From Bradyrhizobium guangzhouense (lineage in GTDB: Bacteria; Pseudomonadota; Alphaproteobacteria; Rhizobiales; Xanthobacteraceae), in contig NZ_CP030053.1 of the NCBI RefSeq assembly GCF_004114955.1, positions 124,001-188,000 of the forward strand: a stretch of 64,000 nt of DNA, given 5' to 3'. The notes under the pieces are model-generated. The model was not told where the DNA came from. It ran no database searches and saw only the letters and a list, made by a program, of their open reading frames with translations. Both the position numbers and the translations under genes were made by a program. Every line of letters starts with the position of its first letter. Position 1 is the first letter of the stretch. This document shows, piece after piece, positions 36,475 through 44,364 of the stretch.

Positions 36475-36509
36475 GTAGCCCGGATTGCGCTTCGCGAAAT
36501 CCGGGCTAC
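36475..36509. repeat. Palindromic element between the ATPase and nikR genes
   Basis: GTAGCCCGGATT and AATCCGGGCTAC are perfect 12-bp arms around gcgcttcgcga. It begins 11 bases after the ATPase stop. I recognise gtagcccgga...tccgggctac as a common rhizobial intergenic element (from memory); it can also work as an mRNA hairpin. Confidence 0.75.
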
Positions 36510-36548
36510 GATTCGGCGAACCTGGCGGCACCCCGCGGAGAGGACCTG

Positions 36549-36992
36549 ATGCAGCGGATTACGATCACGATCGAGGACGATCTTCTGGCAGAGATCGATG
36601 CCGCGGCGGAAGCCCGCGGCTATCAGAACCGCAGCGAGATCATCCGCGATCTCACCCGCGCCGGGCTGCAGCAATCGAGCGAGGACACTGCACAGGCCGG
36701 GCCCTGCGTCGCCGGGCTCGTCTATGTCTACGACCACGCCGCGCGCGATCTCTCAAAGCGGCTGGTGCAGGAATTCCACGGCCACCACGACCTCGCACTG
36801 GCGACCCTGCACGTCCATCTCGACGACTCCAATTGCATGGAGATGACGGCGCTGAAGGGGGATGCTGCCGAGGTCAGGCACTTTGCCGATCACATCATTG
36901 CGGAGCGTGGCGTGCGTTACGGGCGCGTGGTGATGATTCCGACGGGCGACGGCAGGCCGAAGCTGCGGAAGCACGGGCATCGGCATGAGTGA
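36549..36992 (+). CDS. nikR: Nickel-responsive repressor NikR
   Basis: A 147-residue NikR. The ribbon-helix-helix DNA-binding N-terminus (MQRITITIEDDLLAEID...) precedes an ACT-fold with the four nickel ligands H77, H88, H90 and C96, matching E. coli His76, His87, His89 and Cys95. It starts at ATG 36549, with GGAC upstream. No nickel uptake or nickel-enzyme gene is near; the target is outside the window. It follows the copper ATPase by 85 bases and might share its transcript. Confidence 0.9.
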   Translation: MQRITITIEDDLLAEIDAAAEARGYQNRSEIIRDLTRAGLQQSSEDTAQAGPCVAGLVYVYDHAARDLSKRLVQEFHGHHDLALATLHVHLDDSNCMEMTALKGDAAEVRHFADHIIAERGVRYGRVVMIPTGDGRPKLRKHGHRHE

Positions 36993-37004
36993 GCCCAAGC
37001 GCTC

Positions 37005-37140
37005 GTGCCCCGGACGCAGCGCAGCGCTTCTTCAGCGGTGCGCTGCAGAGCTGGGGCCCATCTCACCGCAGGTGCAAACATCTGGGTCCCGGCTCTGCGT
37101 CGCGTCATTTCATGCCGCGCCGCGTCCGGGACACGAGAGT
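37005..37140. repeat. Palindromic repeat (cgtcgtcccg/cgtgccccgg family)
   Basis: Arms are gctcgtgccccggacgc and gcgtccgggacacgag, about 110 bp apart with inner hairpins. It fills the gap between nikR and the convergent lyase gene. Confidence 0.65.
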
Positions 37141-37160
37141 TGCATTTTGACGCTACAAGA

Positions 37161-38105
37161 TCACGCCGCTCTGGCGTTCCCACCCGGCAACCCGGCCCTC
37201 GCCATGCCGCCATAGAGCTGCTCATTCGGCATCTCGTCACGCAGAATCTTGCGCACGGCTATCAGCTTGTCGAGATCGATCCCGGTCGCAAAGCCCTTGC
37301 TCTCGCACAGAAACACCAGGTCCTCGAATACGACATTGCCGGTCGCCCCCGGTGCGAAGGGGCAGCCGCCGAGGCCGCCGAGCGAGCCGTCGAGGATGCG
37401 GACGCCTTCGTCGAGCGCGGCGGCGGCGTTGGCGATGCCCATGCCGCGGGTGTCGTGGAGATGAATGCAGATCGGCCTCGAGCCGGCGAGCTTCACCGCG
37501 GCGCGCGACATCTCACCGACTTGTTTGGGCCCGGCATAACCGACGGTATCGGCGATCGCGACGAAATCGACGCCGGCTTCCAGGCATTTGTCGACGAGGC
37601 GCAGCACCTCCTTGGGATCGACCGCGCCCGTGATCGAGCAACCCAGCGCCATCGAGATCGCGGCATTCACCAGCGGCTTTTGGGCGCTGGCGTCGCGCAG
37701 CTCGCAGAGGCGCTTGATGTTGGCGATCGCGGACTCGCGCGAACGGTGTGCGTTGGCCTGGCTGTGCTCCTCGGTGGCCGAAACCACCGAGGCGATCTCG
37801 CCGACGCCCGATTCCAGCGCCTCGTTGACCCCACGCTCGTTGAGCGCCAGCGCGATGCCGTGTGCGCCCGGCAAGCTCGCCACCGTTCCAACGACATCAC
37901 GAACGTCGACGAATTGCGGAAAGGTTTTTGCCGGCAGGAACGAGCCGACTTCGAAATGCCTGACGCCGGCGGCATATTCCTCGCGCACCCAGCGCTGCTT
38001 GGCGTCGGTCGACGGAAACTTTTTGACGAGCTGGAGCCCGTCGCGCAGGCCGACTTCGCGCAAGGCAACGCGGTCCGCGGGGTAAATGGTCTCGATCCGG
38101 CTCAT
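37161..38105 (-). CDS. Hydroxymethylglutaryl-CoA lyase
   Basis: A 314-residue HMG-CoA lyase-type protein of the DRE-TIM metallolyase family. The divalent metal/catalytic N-terminal motif is LREVGLRDGLQ. HLHDTRGMGIANA and the signature loop GLGGCPFAPGATGNVVFED, with its active-site Cys, are both present. It splits HMG-CoA into acetyl-CoA and acetoacetate; similar sequences act on related acids. The start MSRIETIY overlaps the stop of the CoA-transferase gene (ATGA), so the two genes form one operon. The frame extends upstream to 38225 but without family similarity. Confidence 0.88.
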   Translation of the reverse strand: MSRIETIYPADRVALREVGLRDGLQLVKKFPSTDAKQRWVREEYAAGVRHFEVGSFLPAKTFPQFVDVRDVVGTVASLPGAHGIALALNERGVNEALESGVGEIASVVSATEEHSQANAHRSRESAIANIKRLCELRDASAQKPLVNAAISMALGCSITGAVDPKEVLRLVDKCLEAGVDFVAIADTVGYAGPKQVGEMSRAAVKLAGSRPICIHLHDTRGMGIANAAAALDEGVRILDGSLGGLGGCPFAPGATGNVVFEDLVFLCESKGFATGIDLDKLIAVRKILRDEMPNEQLYGGMARAGLPGGNARAA

Positions 38106-39277
38106 GCGCGCCTCCCAGCGGCTTTTGACGTTGCATCGTTGTTGTCGAGTTCGGCGCGGACGGCGGATGTGTCGGCGCCGAGCGGCGCGACCTTCAGGCC
38201 TTCGCCAAAATGGCTGCCGTTCCATTCGAGCGGCAGTGTCGGCACGTGGAACGGCTTGCCGTCCGCGGTGACGTTGGTGACGAGCCCGCCGGGCCGCAAC
38301 ACGTGCGGATCGGTGAGGAGATCCTCAGGCCGGTTGATCGGCGAGAAGCAGATGTTGAGCGCATCGAGCTTTCGCGACAGCTCCGCCACGTCCTGCTGCC
38401 GGATGATCTCGGCCACGCGCGGAAGGATCCGTGGCCGCGCCAGAATGCGCTCGGTGGTGGTGCGCAGGCTCGGATCGTCGAGAAACTCGCTCAAGCCGAA
38501 CTCGCGGCAGAACGCTTGCCAGTGGCCCTCGGTGACGACGCCGATGAAGATGCGCCCGTCGCCGGCGGCGTCAAAAATGTCGTAGATCGGCCAGGCATGC
38601 TCGCGCTCCGGCATCGAGCGCGGCTTGTTGCCGGTCATTTCATACTCGACCATGTGCTGGGCGACCAGAAACAGGCAGTTCTCGAACAGGCCGATGCGGA
38701 TGCCGGCGCCGTCGCGCTTGCCGCCGCGCTTCTGATACAGCGCGGCGAGAATCGCGATCACGCCGAACATGCCGCCCATGATGTCGTTGGCGGACGAGCC
38801 GACGCGCTGCGGCTTCTCCTTCGTGCCGGTCATCGCGGCAAGGCCCGACATCATCTGCACGACCTCGTCGAGCGCCGGGCGATGCTCGTAGGGGCCGGAC
38901 AGAAAGCCCTTGTGGCCGGCAACGATCAGATGTGGATGAGCGCGGCGCAATTCCTCGGCGCCCAACCCCTGCTTCTCGAGCTGCCCATCGCGAAAATTCT
39001 CCAGGAATACATCGGCCGTCTCAAGCAGCCGGTGCATGGTGTCGCGATCCCCTGGGATAGCGAAGTCCAGCACGACGCTGCGCTTGCCGCGATTGAACAG
39101 CGGGAAGAACGCCGTGCCCATGCCACCGAGGGAGCGGGTCTTGTCGCCGGCTGGCGGCTCGACCTTGATCACTTCGGCCCCTAACTGCGCGAGGATCATG
39201 CCGCAGGTCGGGCCCATCACCATGTGGGTCATCTCGACAACCCGCACGCCTTCGAGCGGCAATCCGGCGTCAGTCAT
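38102..39277 (-). CDS. CaiB/BaiF family III CoA-transferase
   Basis: A 391-residue type III CoA transferase, using an Asp to form a mixed anhydride. It begins LPLEGVRVVEMTHMVMGPTCGMILAQLGAEVIKVEPP, the conserved family start, and has GKRSVVLDF and VGSSANDIMGGMFG, the latter holding a candidate catalytic Asp. Members move CoA between carboxylic acids, including HMG, glutarate and itaconate for the SUGCT group. The next gene is an HMG-CoA lyase overlapping by four bases, which suggests CoA activation followed by cleavage. Confidence 0.88.
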   Translation of the reverse strand: MTDAGLPLEGVRVVEMTHMVMGPTCGMILAQLGAEVIKVEPPAGDKTRSLGGMGTAFFPLFNRGKRSVVLDFAIPGDRDTMHRLLETADVFLENFRDGQLEKQGLGAEELRRAHPHLIVAGHKGFLSGPYEHRPALDEVVQMMSGLAAMTGTKEKPQRVGSSANDIMGGMFGVIAILAALYQKRGGKRDGAGIRIGLFENCLFLVAQHMVEYEMTGNKPRSMPEREHAWPIYDIFDAAGDGRIFIGVVTEGHWQAFCREFGLSEFLDDPSLRTTTERILARPRILPRVAEIIRQQDVAELSRKLDALNICFSPINRPEDLLTDPHVLRPGGLVTNVTADGKPFHVPTLPLEWNGSHFGEGLKVAPLGADTSAVRAELDNNDATSKAAGRRA

Positions 39278-39333
39278 GCGGCACTCCTGTTCGTTCGTCT
39301 AAGAGACTAGGCCTTCACAAGCCTTCTGAAAAA

Positions 39334-39358
39334 TATAATCTGTCGAAGGTTGCCTTCG
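39334..39358. promoter_or_regulatory. LysR-type control region with inverted repeat and -10-like box
   Basis: CGAAGG-ttg-CCTTCG (39344-39358) is a perfect inverted repeat in the 104-bp gap between the divergent CoA-transferase and LysR genes. Further CCTTC half-sites occur at 39312 and 39322. TATAAT at 39334 could be a -10 box. All are consistent with self- and target control by the LysR protein. Confidence 0.5.
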
Positions 39359-39381
39359 CAGTTCTAGAACGCTGAACCACC

Positions 39382-40314
39382 ATGGATTCGCGCCAGCTCC
39401 GCTATTTCATCGCCGTCTACGAGCAGCGGAACCTGTCGCGCGCGGCGGACCAGGTGAACGTCGCGCAGTCCGCGCTCAGCCATCATATCTCGAATCTGGA
39501 GGCCGAATTCGCAACGCCGCTGTTCGAGCGCAAGTCGCGCGGGATGGATCCGACTGCGGCCGGCGAACGGCTCTACGAGCATGCCCGCATCATCCTGCGC
39601 GCGATGGCCGAAGCCGAGACCGAGGTGCGCGAAGGCGCGCGCGTCATTGCCGGCGAGATCTCGATCGGCATGGCCAATTCCGGTGTCAAGGCGATCGGCG
39701 TCGAGCTGATGCGCACGGTGCTGACCAGATATCCCAAGCTGAAGCTGTCGCTCACCGAGAGCCTGTCGGGCGCGACTCTGATGCACCTGATGATTTCCAA
39801 CGTCGATCTTGCACTGGTCTATAACCCGCCGTCGGAGAAGGAGCTGATCACGGAAGCCGTGCTGGAAGAAGAGATGTTCCTGGTCGGCATTCCCAAGCTG
39901 GTCGGCAAGTCGAAGGCTCCGATCCGCTTCGAGGAGCTGAGCCGGCTGCCGCTGATCCTGCTGCGTTACGGCCTCGGCCTGTCCTCGCGCGCGCTGCTGG
40001 ATGATCCCGTGCTGCTCAAGCGGCTGGAGGGCGGCGCGATCCTGCACGCCAACTCGATCACGGGCATGACCGGTGCGCTGGTCGAGGGGCTCGGCTGCAC
40101 CATCGCGACAAAGCTGTTCGCGCGGGAGGAGCTCGCCGCCGGCCGCCTCGTCGCGCGCCGGGTGATCGATCCGAAGCTGACCCGCACGCTCTATCTCTGC
40201 CGCCTGCGCAACCGGCCGATGACCTACGCGATGGAGGAGATGCGGCGCTTGATGCTGGCGCTGATCGCCGAACAGGTGCGCGAGGGAGGCTGGCAGGCGG
40301 AGCTAGTGGGGTAG
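39382..40314 (+). CDS. LysR-family transcriptional regulator
   Basis: A 310-residue LysR regulator. The winged helix occupies residues 1-60: LRYFIAVYEQRNLSRAADQVNVAQSALSHHISNLEAEF, standard for the family. The rest is an effector-binding domain of periplasmic-protein type (NIAGEISIGMANSG, DLALVYNP). It is divergent from the CoA-transferase/lyase operon, so this operon is the likely target. The effector could be the operon's substrate. Confidence 0.85.
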   Translation: MDSRQLRYFIAVYEQRNLSRAADQVNVAQSALSHHISNLEAEFATPLFERKSRGMDPTAAGERLYEHARIILRAMAEAETEVREGARVIAGEISIGMANSGVKAIGVELMRTVLTRYPKLKLSLTESLSGATLMHLMISNVDLALVYNPPSEKELITEAVLEEEMFLVGIPKLVGKSKAPIRFEELSRLPLILLRYGLGLSSRALLDDPVLLKRLEGGAILHANSITGMTGALVEGLGCTIATKLFAREELAAGRLVARRVIDPKLTRTLYLCRLRNRPMTYAMEEMRRLMLALIAEQVREGGWQAELVG

Positions 40315-40611
40315 CCGCCTCCGCGGCGATGATGAGAGTTGAATCCGGCGCTCTTTCCCCGTCATTGCGCGCGGATAGACGCTCCAAATTACAAGCAGCC
40401 GGTCGGATTCGCGGAGAGTCCTCCTCACCCGCCCGCGGAGGAGAGGCGAAGAAAGGCCCCCTTCGAAAATCTCGAACGCTCCCATCGATATGTTCTTCTG
40501 GATTTCCGCTTCCGACCCGCCAACATGGCGCGGTCCGGCAGAGCTTACCGAAAAACCCCAGAGATGAGCCGCCGGGAACCGCGCGCGTCGAGCGCGCCTC
40601 GGGAGGACGTC

Positions 40612-42027
40612 ATGAGCGTTGTCGGCATCGACACGGACCTTGAGCTCGGCGCTGCACCTTCAGGTCCGGACGAGATCTCGCGGCGGCTCGAGGCGATGCC
40701 GGCGACGGGCCATGTCTGGAAGCTCGTCATCCTGCTCTCGCTCGGCGGCTGCTTCGAGATCTACGATCTGTTCCTGACCGGCTATGTTGCGCCCGGTCTG
40801 GCCCGCAGCGGATTGCTAAGCACGACGACGCAGGCCTTCTTCGGCTTCTCCGGCATCGGCGCCTTCGTCGCCGCAACCTTTGCCGGCCTGTTCGTCGGCA
40901 CCTTCTTCCTCGGCTTCCTCGCCGATCGGTTCGGCCGGCGCGCGATCTTCACCTATGCGCTGCTTGGCTATAGCGCGGCGTCGGTGATCATGGCGTGCCA
41001 GACCTCGTCTGGTGGCCTGCTGTTCTGGCGCTTCCTCGCCGGCATCGGCATCGGCATCGAGGTCATCACCATCGATGCCTACATCACCGAGCTGGTGCCG
41101 AGCCGGATGCGCGGGCGCGCCTTCGCGGTGAACCAGGCGATCATGTTCATCGCCGTGCCCGTCGTCGCCTTCCTGGCCTGGTGGCTGGTGCCGCTCGCGC
41201 CCTACGGCGTCGATGGCTGGCGCTGGGTGGTGCTGATTGGCGCCGCCGCCAGCATGATCGTCTGGGTGCTGCGCCTGTTCCTGCCCGAAAGCCCGCTCTG
41301 GCTGGCGCGCCACGGCCGCACCGGGGAGGCTCTTCGAATTCTCGCAGCGCTCGAAGCCAGAGGCGGCGTCGCGGCGCCGGGACCTTCAGCTTCGCTTGCG
41401 CGGCCAGCCTCGCAGACGGCCGTGCGCGTCGCCTTCGCCGATTTGTTCCGGCCGCCCTATCTCTCGCTCGTGGTGTTGTTCATGGTGTTCAACCTCTGCC
41501 AGGCCTTCGGCTTCTATGGCTTTGCCAATTGGGTGCCGACGCTGCTGGTGGAGAAGGGCATCACCGTCACCAAGAGCCTGCAATATTCCTTCATCGTCGC
41601 CTTCGCCTATCCGATCGCGCCGCTGCTCGCCGCGAGCTTCGCCGACAGATTCGAACGCCGCTGGATCATTGCCGGCGCCTGCATCGCCATCATCATCTTC
41701 GGCCTGGCGTTCGCGCAACTGACCCTGCCGGCACTCCTGATCGTCTGCGGCGTGTTGCTGACGGCCTGCAACACGACGATGTCCTACGCCTATCACGCCT
41801 ATCAGACTGAGGTGTTTCCGACCCAGATCCGGGCGCGGGCCTCCGGCCTCGTCTATTCCATGAGCCGCCTCTCCGCGACCTTCTCGGGCTTCATCGTCGC
41901 CTACATGCTGAAGGAGGCCGGTGTCATCGGCGTGTTCGGTCTGATCACCGTGGCGATGCTGATCGTTGTGATCACCATGGCGCTGTTCGGCCCCAACGTG
42001 CGCGGCAAGGCGCTGGACACGGTGTAG
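40612..42027 (+). CDS. MFS transporter (sugar/aromatic-acid or organic-acid importer-like)
   Basis: A 471-residue MFS protein with 12 predicted helices. After a hydrophilic start, helix 1 runs WKLVILLSLGGCFEIYDLF, with the D/E-containing pattern of the AAHS/SP-type importers. The loop FLADRFGRRAIF is the family A-motif. The start MSVVGID has GGGAGG eight bases ahead; a longer frame from 40339 is not credible. It is encoded next to the LysR regulator and may bring in the acid used by the CoA-transferase and lyase. Confidence 0.82.
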   Translation: MSVVGIDTDLELGAAPSGPDEISRRLEAMPATGHVWKLVILLSLGGCFEIYDLFLTGYVAPGLARSGLLSTTTQAFFGFSGIGAFVAATFAGLFVGTFFLGFLADRFGRRAIFTYALLGYSAASVIMACQTSSGGLLFWRFLAGIGIGIEVITIDAYITELVPSRMRGRAFAVNQAIMFIAVPVVAFLAWWLVPLAPYGVDGWRWVVLIGAAASMIVWVLRLFLPESPLWLARHGRTGEALRILAALEARGGVAAPGPSASLARPASQTAVRVAFADLFRPPYLSLVVLFMVFNLCQAFGFYGFANWVPTLLVEKGITVTKSLQYSFIVAFAYPIAPLLAASFADRFERRWIIAGACIAIIIFGLAFAQLTLPALLIVCGVLLTACNTTMSYAYHAYQTEVFPTQIRARASGLVYSMSRLSATFSGFIVAYMLKEAGVIGVFGLITVAMLIVVITMALFGPNVRGKALDTV

Positions 42028-42318
42028 CTCCGGCCACACCGTCACGCCGCTCCTCCGCGGTTTGTGACCGGAAGACAGATTGCCGGAATTCAACTATAGG
42101 TGTAATCTCGTCCGAGAATTTCTTCGGATACCGAACTATTTTTTTCAGAACCACTCTGGTTTGGCAGGCCATCGCTCTGCACGCCCCACATCGGCATGGA
42201 ATTGGTCAATAGCCCAGACCATTCTGTGATCATGTTTTCGATCTAAGATTGCAACCGTCGGCCGGCTCGGCCGACCAATGAAATACGTTTGTCAAAATCA
42301 ATTGGCGGAGACCAACAC
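42028..42318. other. AT-richer intergenic region, no gene seen
   Basis: This 291-bp gap before the phosphorylase-like gene is visibly less GC-rich than its surroundings (tttttttcagaacc, aattggtcaat, gaccattctgtgatcatg). I see no ORF with a coding pattern, no tRNA and no convincing promoter consensus. Confidence 0.5.
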
Positions 42319-43488
42319 ATGCCTGCTGACCGCAAATGGGTTGAGAAAAATCTCGGGTTTGATCCGATCGACACACCGCCGCCGGGCGAGACCTTCGTGG
42401 TCAAGAGCGTCGCGAATGCCGCGGTGAAGAAGACCGCGAAGGTCGCGCCCGAGGACTTCCAGCGCGAGATCATCGACTTCGATTCCGAAGGGACCGAAGG
42501 CCGCGAGTTCATGGCCTTCTCGACCTCGACCGGGCTGTCGCGCTTCACCGACATTCCCTGGCCGAAGGGGCTGGCGCCGAAGACCGGGCCGAAGCCGGGC
42601 AACGGCAAGGGGCCGCTGCCGCGCGCCGACGTGCTGGTCGTGACCTGGACCGTCGACGAAGGCCACGCGACCAGCCGCGTGCTGACGACGGGCAAGGACT
42701 CGCGCAATGACTACGTGCCTTACACGCACAATTACGCGACCATCTCGAAGAAAATGCGCAACGGCTGCCCTGCCAAGGAGCTGAAGCGGCTCGGCGCGTT
42801 CTGGACCACGATGATCGGCAAGAAGAAGGTCGTGGTCTTCAAATCCGACTCGCACATGTCGCAGGACGGCCCGCAGCTGCCGAACATCGACGTCTGGCGC
42901 CAGATCATCACCGAGGTCAAGCCCACGCTCGTCATCACCACGGGCACGGCCGGCGGCATCGGCAAGCAGGTCGAGGTCGGCGACGTCGTCGTCAGCCCGA
43001 TCGTACGCTTCGACTGCCTCTCGAAGTTCAAGAAGCAGCCGTTTGCGCTAGCGCACTATTCCAGCAAGCCGGCCAAGACGACGAAATTCGCGGCGGCCAA
43101 GACCTTGTTCAAGGCCAATTCCGGGCAACTGCCGAAGACCAATACGCGGCCGCCGAAGATCTTCGTCGTCAAGCCGAGCCAGCTGTCGTCGTCGGTGGTG
43201 ACTACCGATTTCTTCGGCTTCGACACCTCGGACAATCACTTCAAGCTCCAGGGGCTCGGCGACGTCTCCGAAATGGGCGACGCCATCCTGGGCCTCGTCG
43301 CCAAGGACATGGGCGCCAAGGCGCCGCGCTGGCTGGCGATCCGCAACGTCTCCGATCCGCAGATCAAGGCGGAGGGCACCTTGAAGCAGCAGGAACAGGC
43401 CGCCGCCGTGATCTACAAGGGCTTTGGTCGCTGGAGCACGGTCTGCAGCGCCATCACCTGCTGGGCCAGCATCGTGGCGGAGCCATAA
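42319..43488 (+). CDS. Nucleoside-phosphorylase-superfamily protein, unknown substrate
   Basis: A 389-residue protein with a PNP/MTAN-like core at about 105-375. Fold markers are ADVLVVTWTVDEG (first strand), TLVITTGTAGGIGKQVEVGDVVVSP (phosphate-loop strand and a GxxGG turn) and SEMGDAILGLVAKDM with WLAIRNVSDPQ near the end. The first 100 residues are a Lys/Pro-rich segment that is not part of the core. Substrate recognition residues are not standard. ATG 42319 is preceded by GGAG. It stands alone with an AT-rich upstream region. It might act on a nucleoside or a signalling nucleotide; this is not certain. Confidence 0.65.
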   Translation: MPADRKWVEKNLGFDPIDTPPPGETFVVKSVANAAVKKTAKVAPEDFQREIIDFDSEGTEGREFMAFSTSTGLSRFTDIPWPKGLAPKTGPKPGNGKGPLPRADVLVVTWTVDEGHATSRVLTTGKDSRNDYVPYTHNYATISKKMRNGCPAKELKRLGAFWTTMIGKKKVVVFKSDSHMSQDGPQLPNIDVWRQIITEVKPTLVITTGTAGGIGKQVEVGDVVVSPIVRFDCLSKFKKQPFALAHYSSKPAKTTKFAAAKTLFKANSGQLPKTNTRPPKIFVVKPSQLSSSVVTTDFFGFDTSDNHFKLQGLGDVSEMGDAILGLVAKDMGAKAPRWLAIRNVSDPQIKAEGTLKQQEQAAAVIYKGFGRWSTVCSAITCWASIVAEP

Positions 43489-43572
43489 GTCGCGGCGGGG
43501 ATAGAGTCGGCCTCTCTTGCCGAAGCAGCCAGGGGTGTCTACCTCTCGCGGAGAGTTTCGTGAGAGGTTCCC

Positions 43573-44313
43573 ATGCTGGATGCCGCCGTGAAGGCGCTGT
43601 CGCAAATGATGTCGCCGCCGATGCGATCGATCCTGTGGCGGTCGATCGGGCTGGCGCTGGTGCTCATCGTCGTGCTGGCGATCGGGTTGCAGCGGCTGCT
43701 GAGCTGGTTCGCCACCTATGGCGAGGTCTGGCTCGAAGGCTTGCTCGGGCCGGGCTGGCACTCGTCACTGGAGGTGTTGGCCTGGATCATCTCGATTGCC
43801 GCCGGCTTCGGCGTCGTGTTCGGCAGTGTGTTCCTGATGCCGGCGATCACTTCACTGGTGGCGAGCTTCTTCGTCGACGACGTCGCCGACATCGTCGAGC
43901 GCGAATATTATCCGGCCGAGCGGCCGGGCACGGCATTGCCGTTCAACCAGGCGATGCTCGAAGGCATCAAGACCGCGCTCCTGACCATCCTGGTCTATCT
44001 CGCCGCATTGCCGCTGGTGTTCCTGGCGGGCGCCGGTTTCCTGATCTTCTTCCTCGCCGCCGCATGGCTCTTGGGCCGCGAATATTTCGAGCTAGCCGCG
44101 ATGCGCTTCCGTTCTCCGGAGGATGCGAAAGCGATGCGGCGCGACAACGCCGCGACGATCTTCACCGCCGGCCTCTTCATCGCCGCCTTCGTTTCGATTC
44201 CGGTCGTGAACCTGGCGACGCCGATCTTCGGCATGGCCTTCATGGTGCACATGCACAAGCGGCTATCAGGGCCGCGTCCGGAGCTGATCGAGCCGGCGCG
44301 ACAAATGCGGTGA
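43573..44313 (+). CDS. EI24/CysZ-like membrane protein
   Basis: A 246-residue protein of the EI24 domain family, to which the sulfate permease CysZ belongs. There are about four long hydrophobic stretches: LWRSIGLALVLIVVLAIGLQRLL, HSSLEVLAWIISIAAGFGVVFG, then AALLTILVYLAALPLVFLAGAGFLIFFLAAAWL and the final ATIFTAGLFIAAFVSIPVV. The substrate is not certain: CysZ itself moves sulfate in, but this gene has no cysteine-synthesis neighbours. It starts 85 bases after the phosphorylase-like gene. Confidence 0.72.
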   Translation: MLDAAVKALSQMMSPPMRSILWRSIGLALVLIVVLAIGLQRLLSWFATYGEVWLEGLLGPGWHSSLEVLAWIISIAAGFGVVFGSVFLMPAITSLVASFFVDDVADIVEREYYPAERPGTALPFNQAMLEGIKTALLTILVYLAALPLVFLAGAGFLIFFLAAAWLLGREYFELAAMRFRSPEDAKAMRRDNAATIFTAGLFIAAFVSIPVVNLATPIFGMAFMVHMHKRLSGPRPELIEPARQMR

Positions 44314-44340
44314 GTAGTTAGCTGTAAACCGAGAAGAAGG

Positions 44341-44364
44341 TGCGCTCCCTCCCCCGCTTGCGGG
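44341..44364. repeat. Left part of a palindromic repeat split by the IS
   Basis: ctccctcccccgcttgcggg (44345-44364) continues, after the IS, as ggagggttggggagagggtg at 45574. Joining the flanks restores a normal copy of the cccgcttgcggg family. Confidence 0.85.
44355..44364. repeat. 10-bp target site duplication, left copy
   Basis: CGCTTGCGGG directly before the left inverted repeat of the IS; the same ten bases follow the right end at 45564. Confidence 0.9.

Noticed and set aside
42140..42190. Possible sigma-54 promoter (ctggtttggcaggcc...tgcacg) before the phosphorylase-like gene
   Set aside because: The spacing between the GG and GC dinucleotides does not fit the -24/-12 rule.
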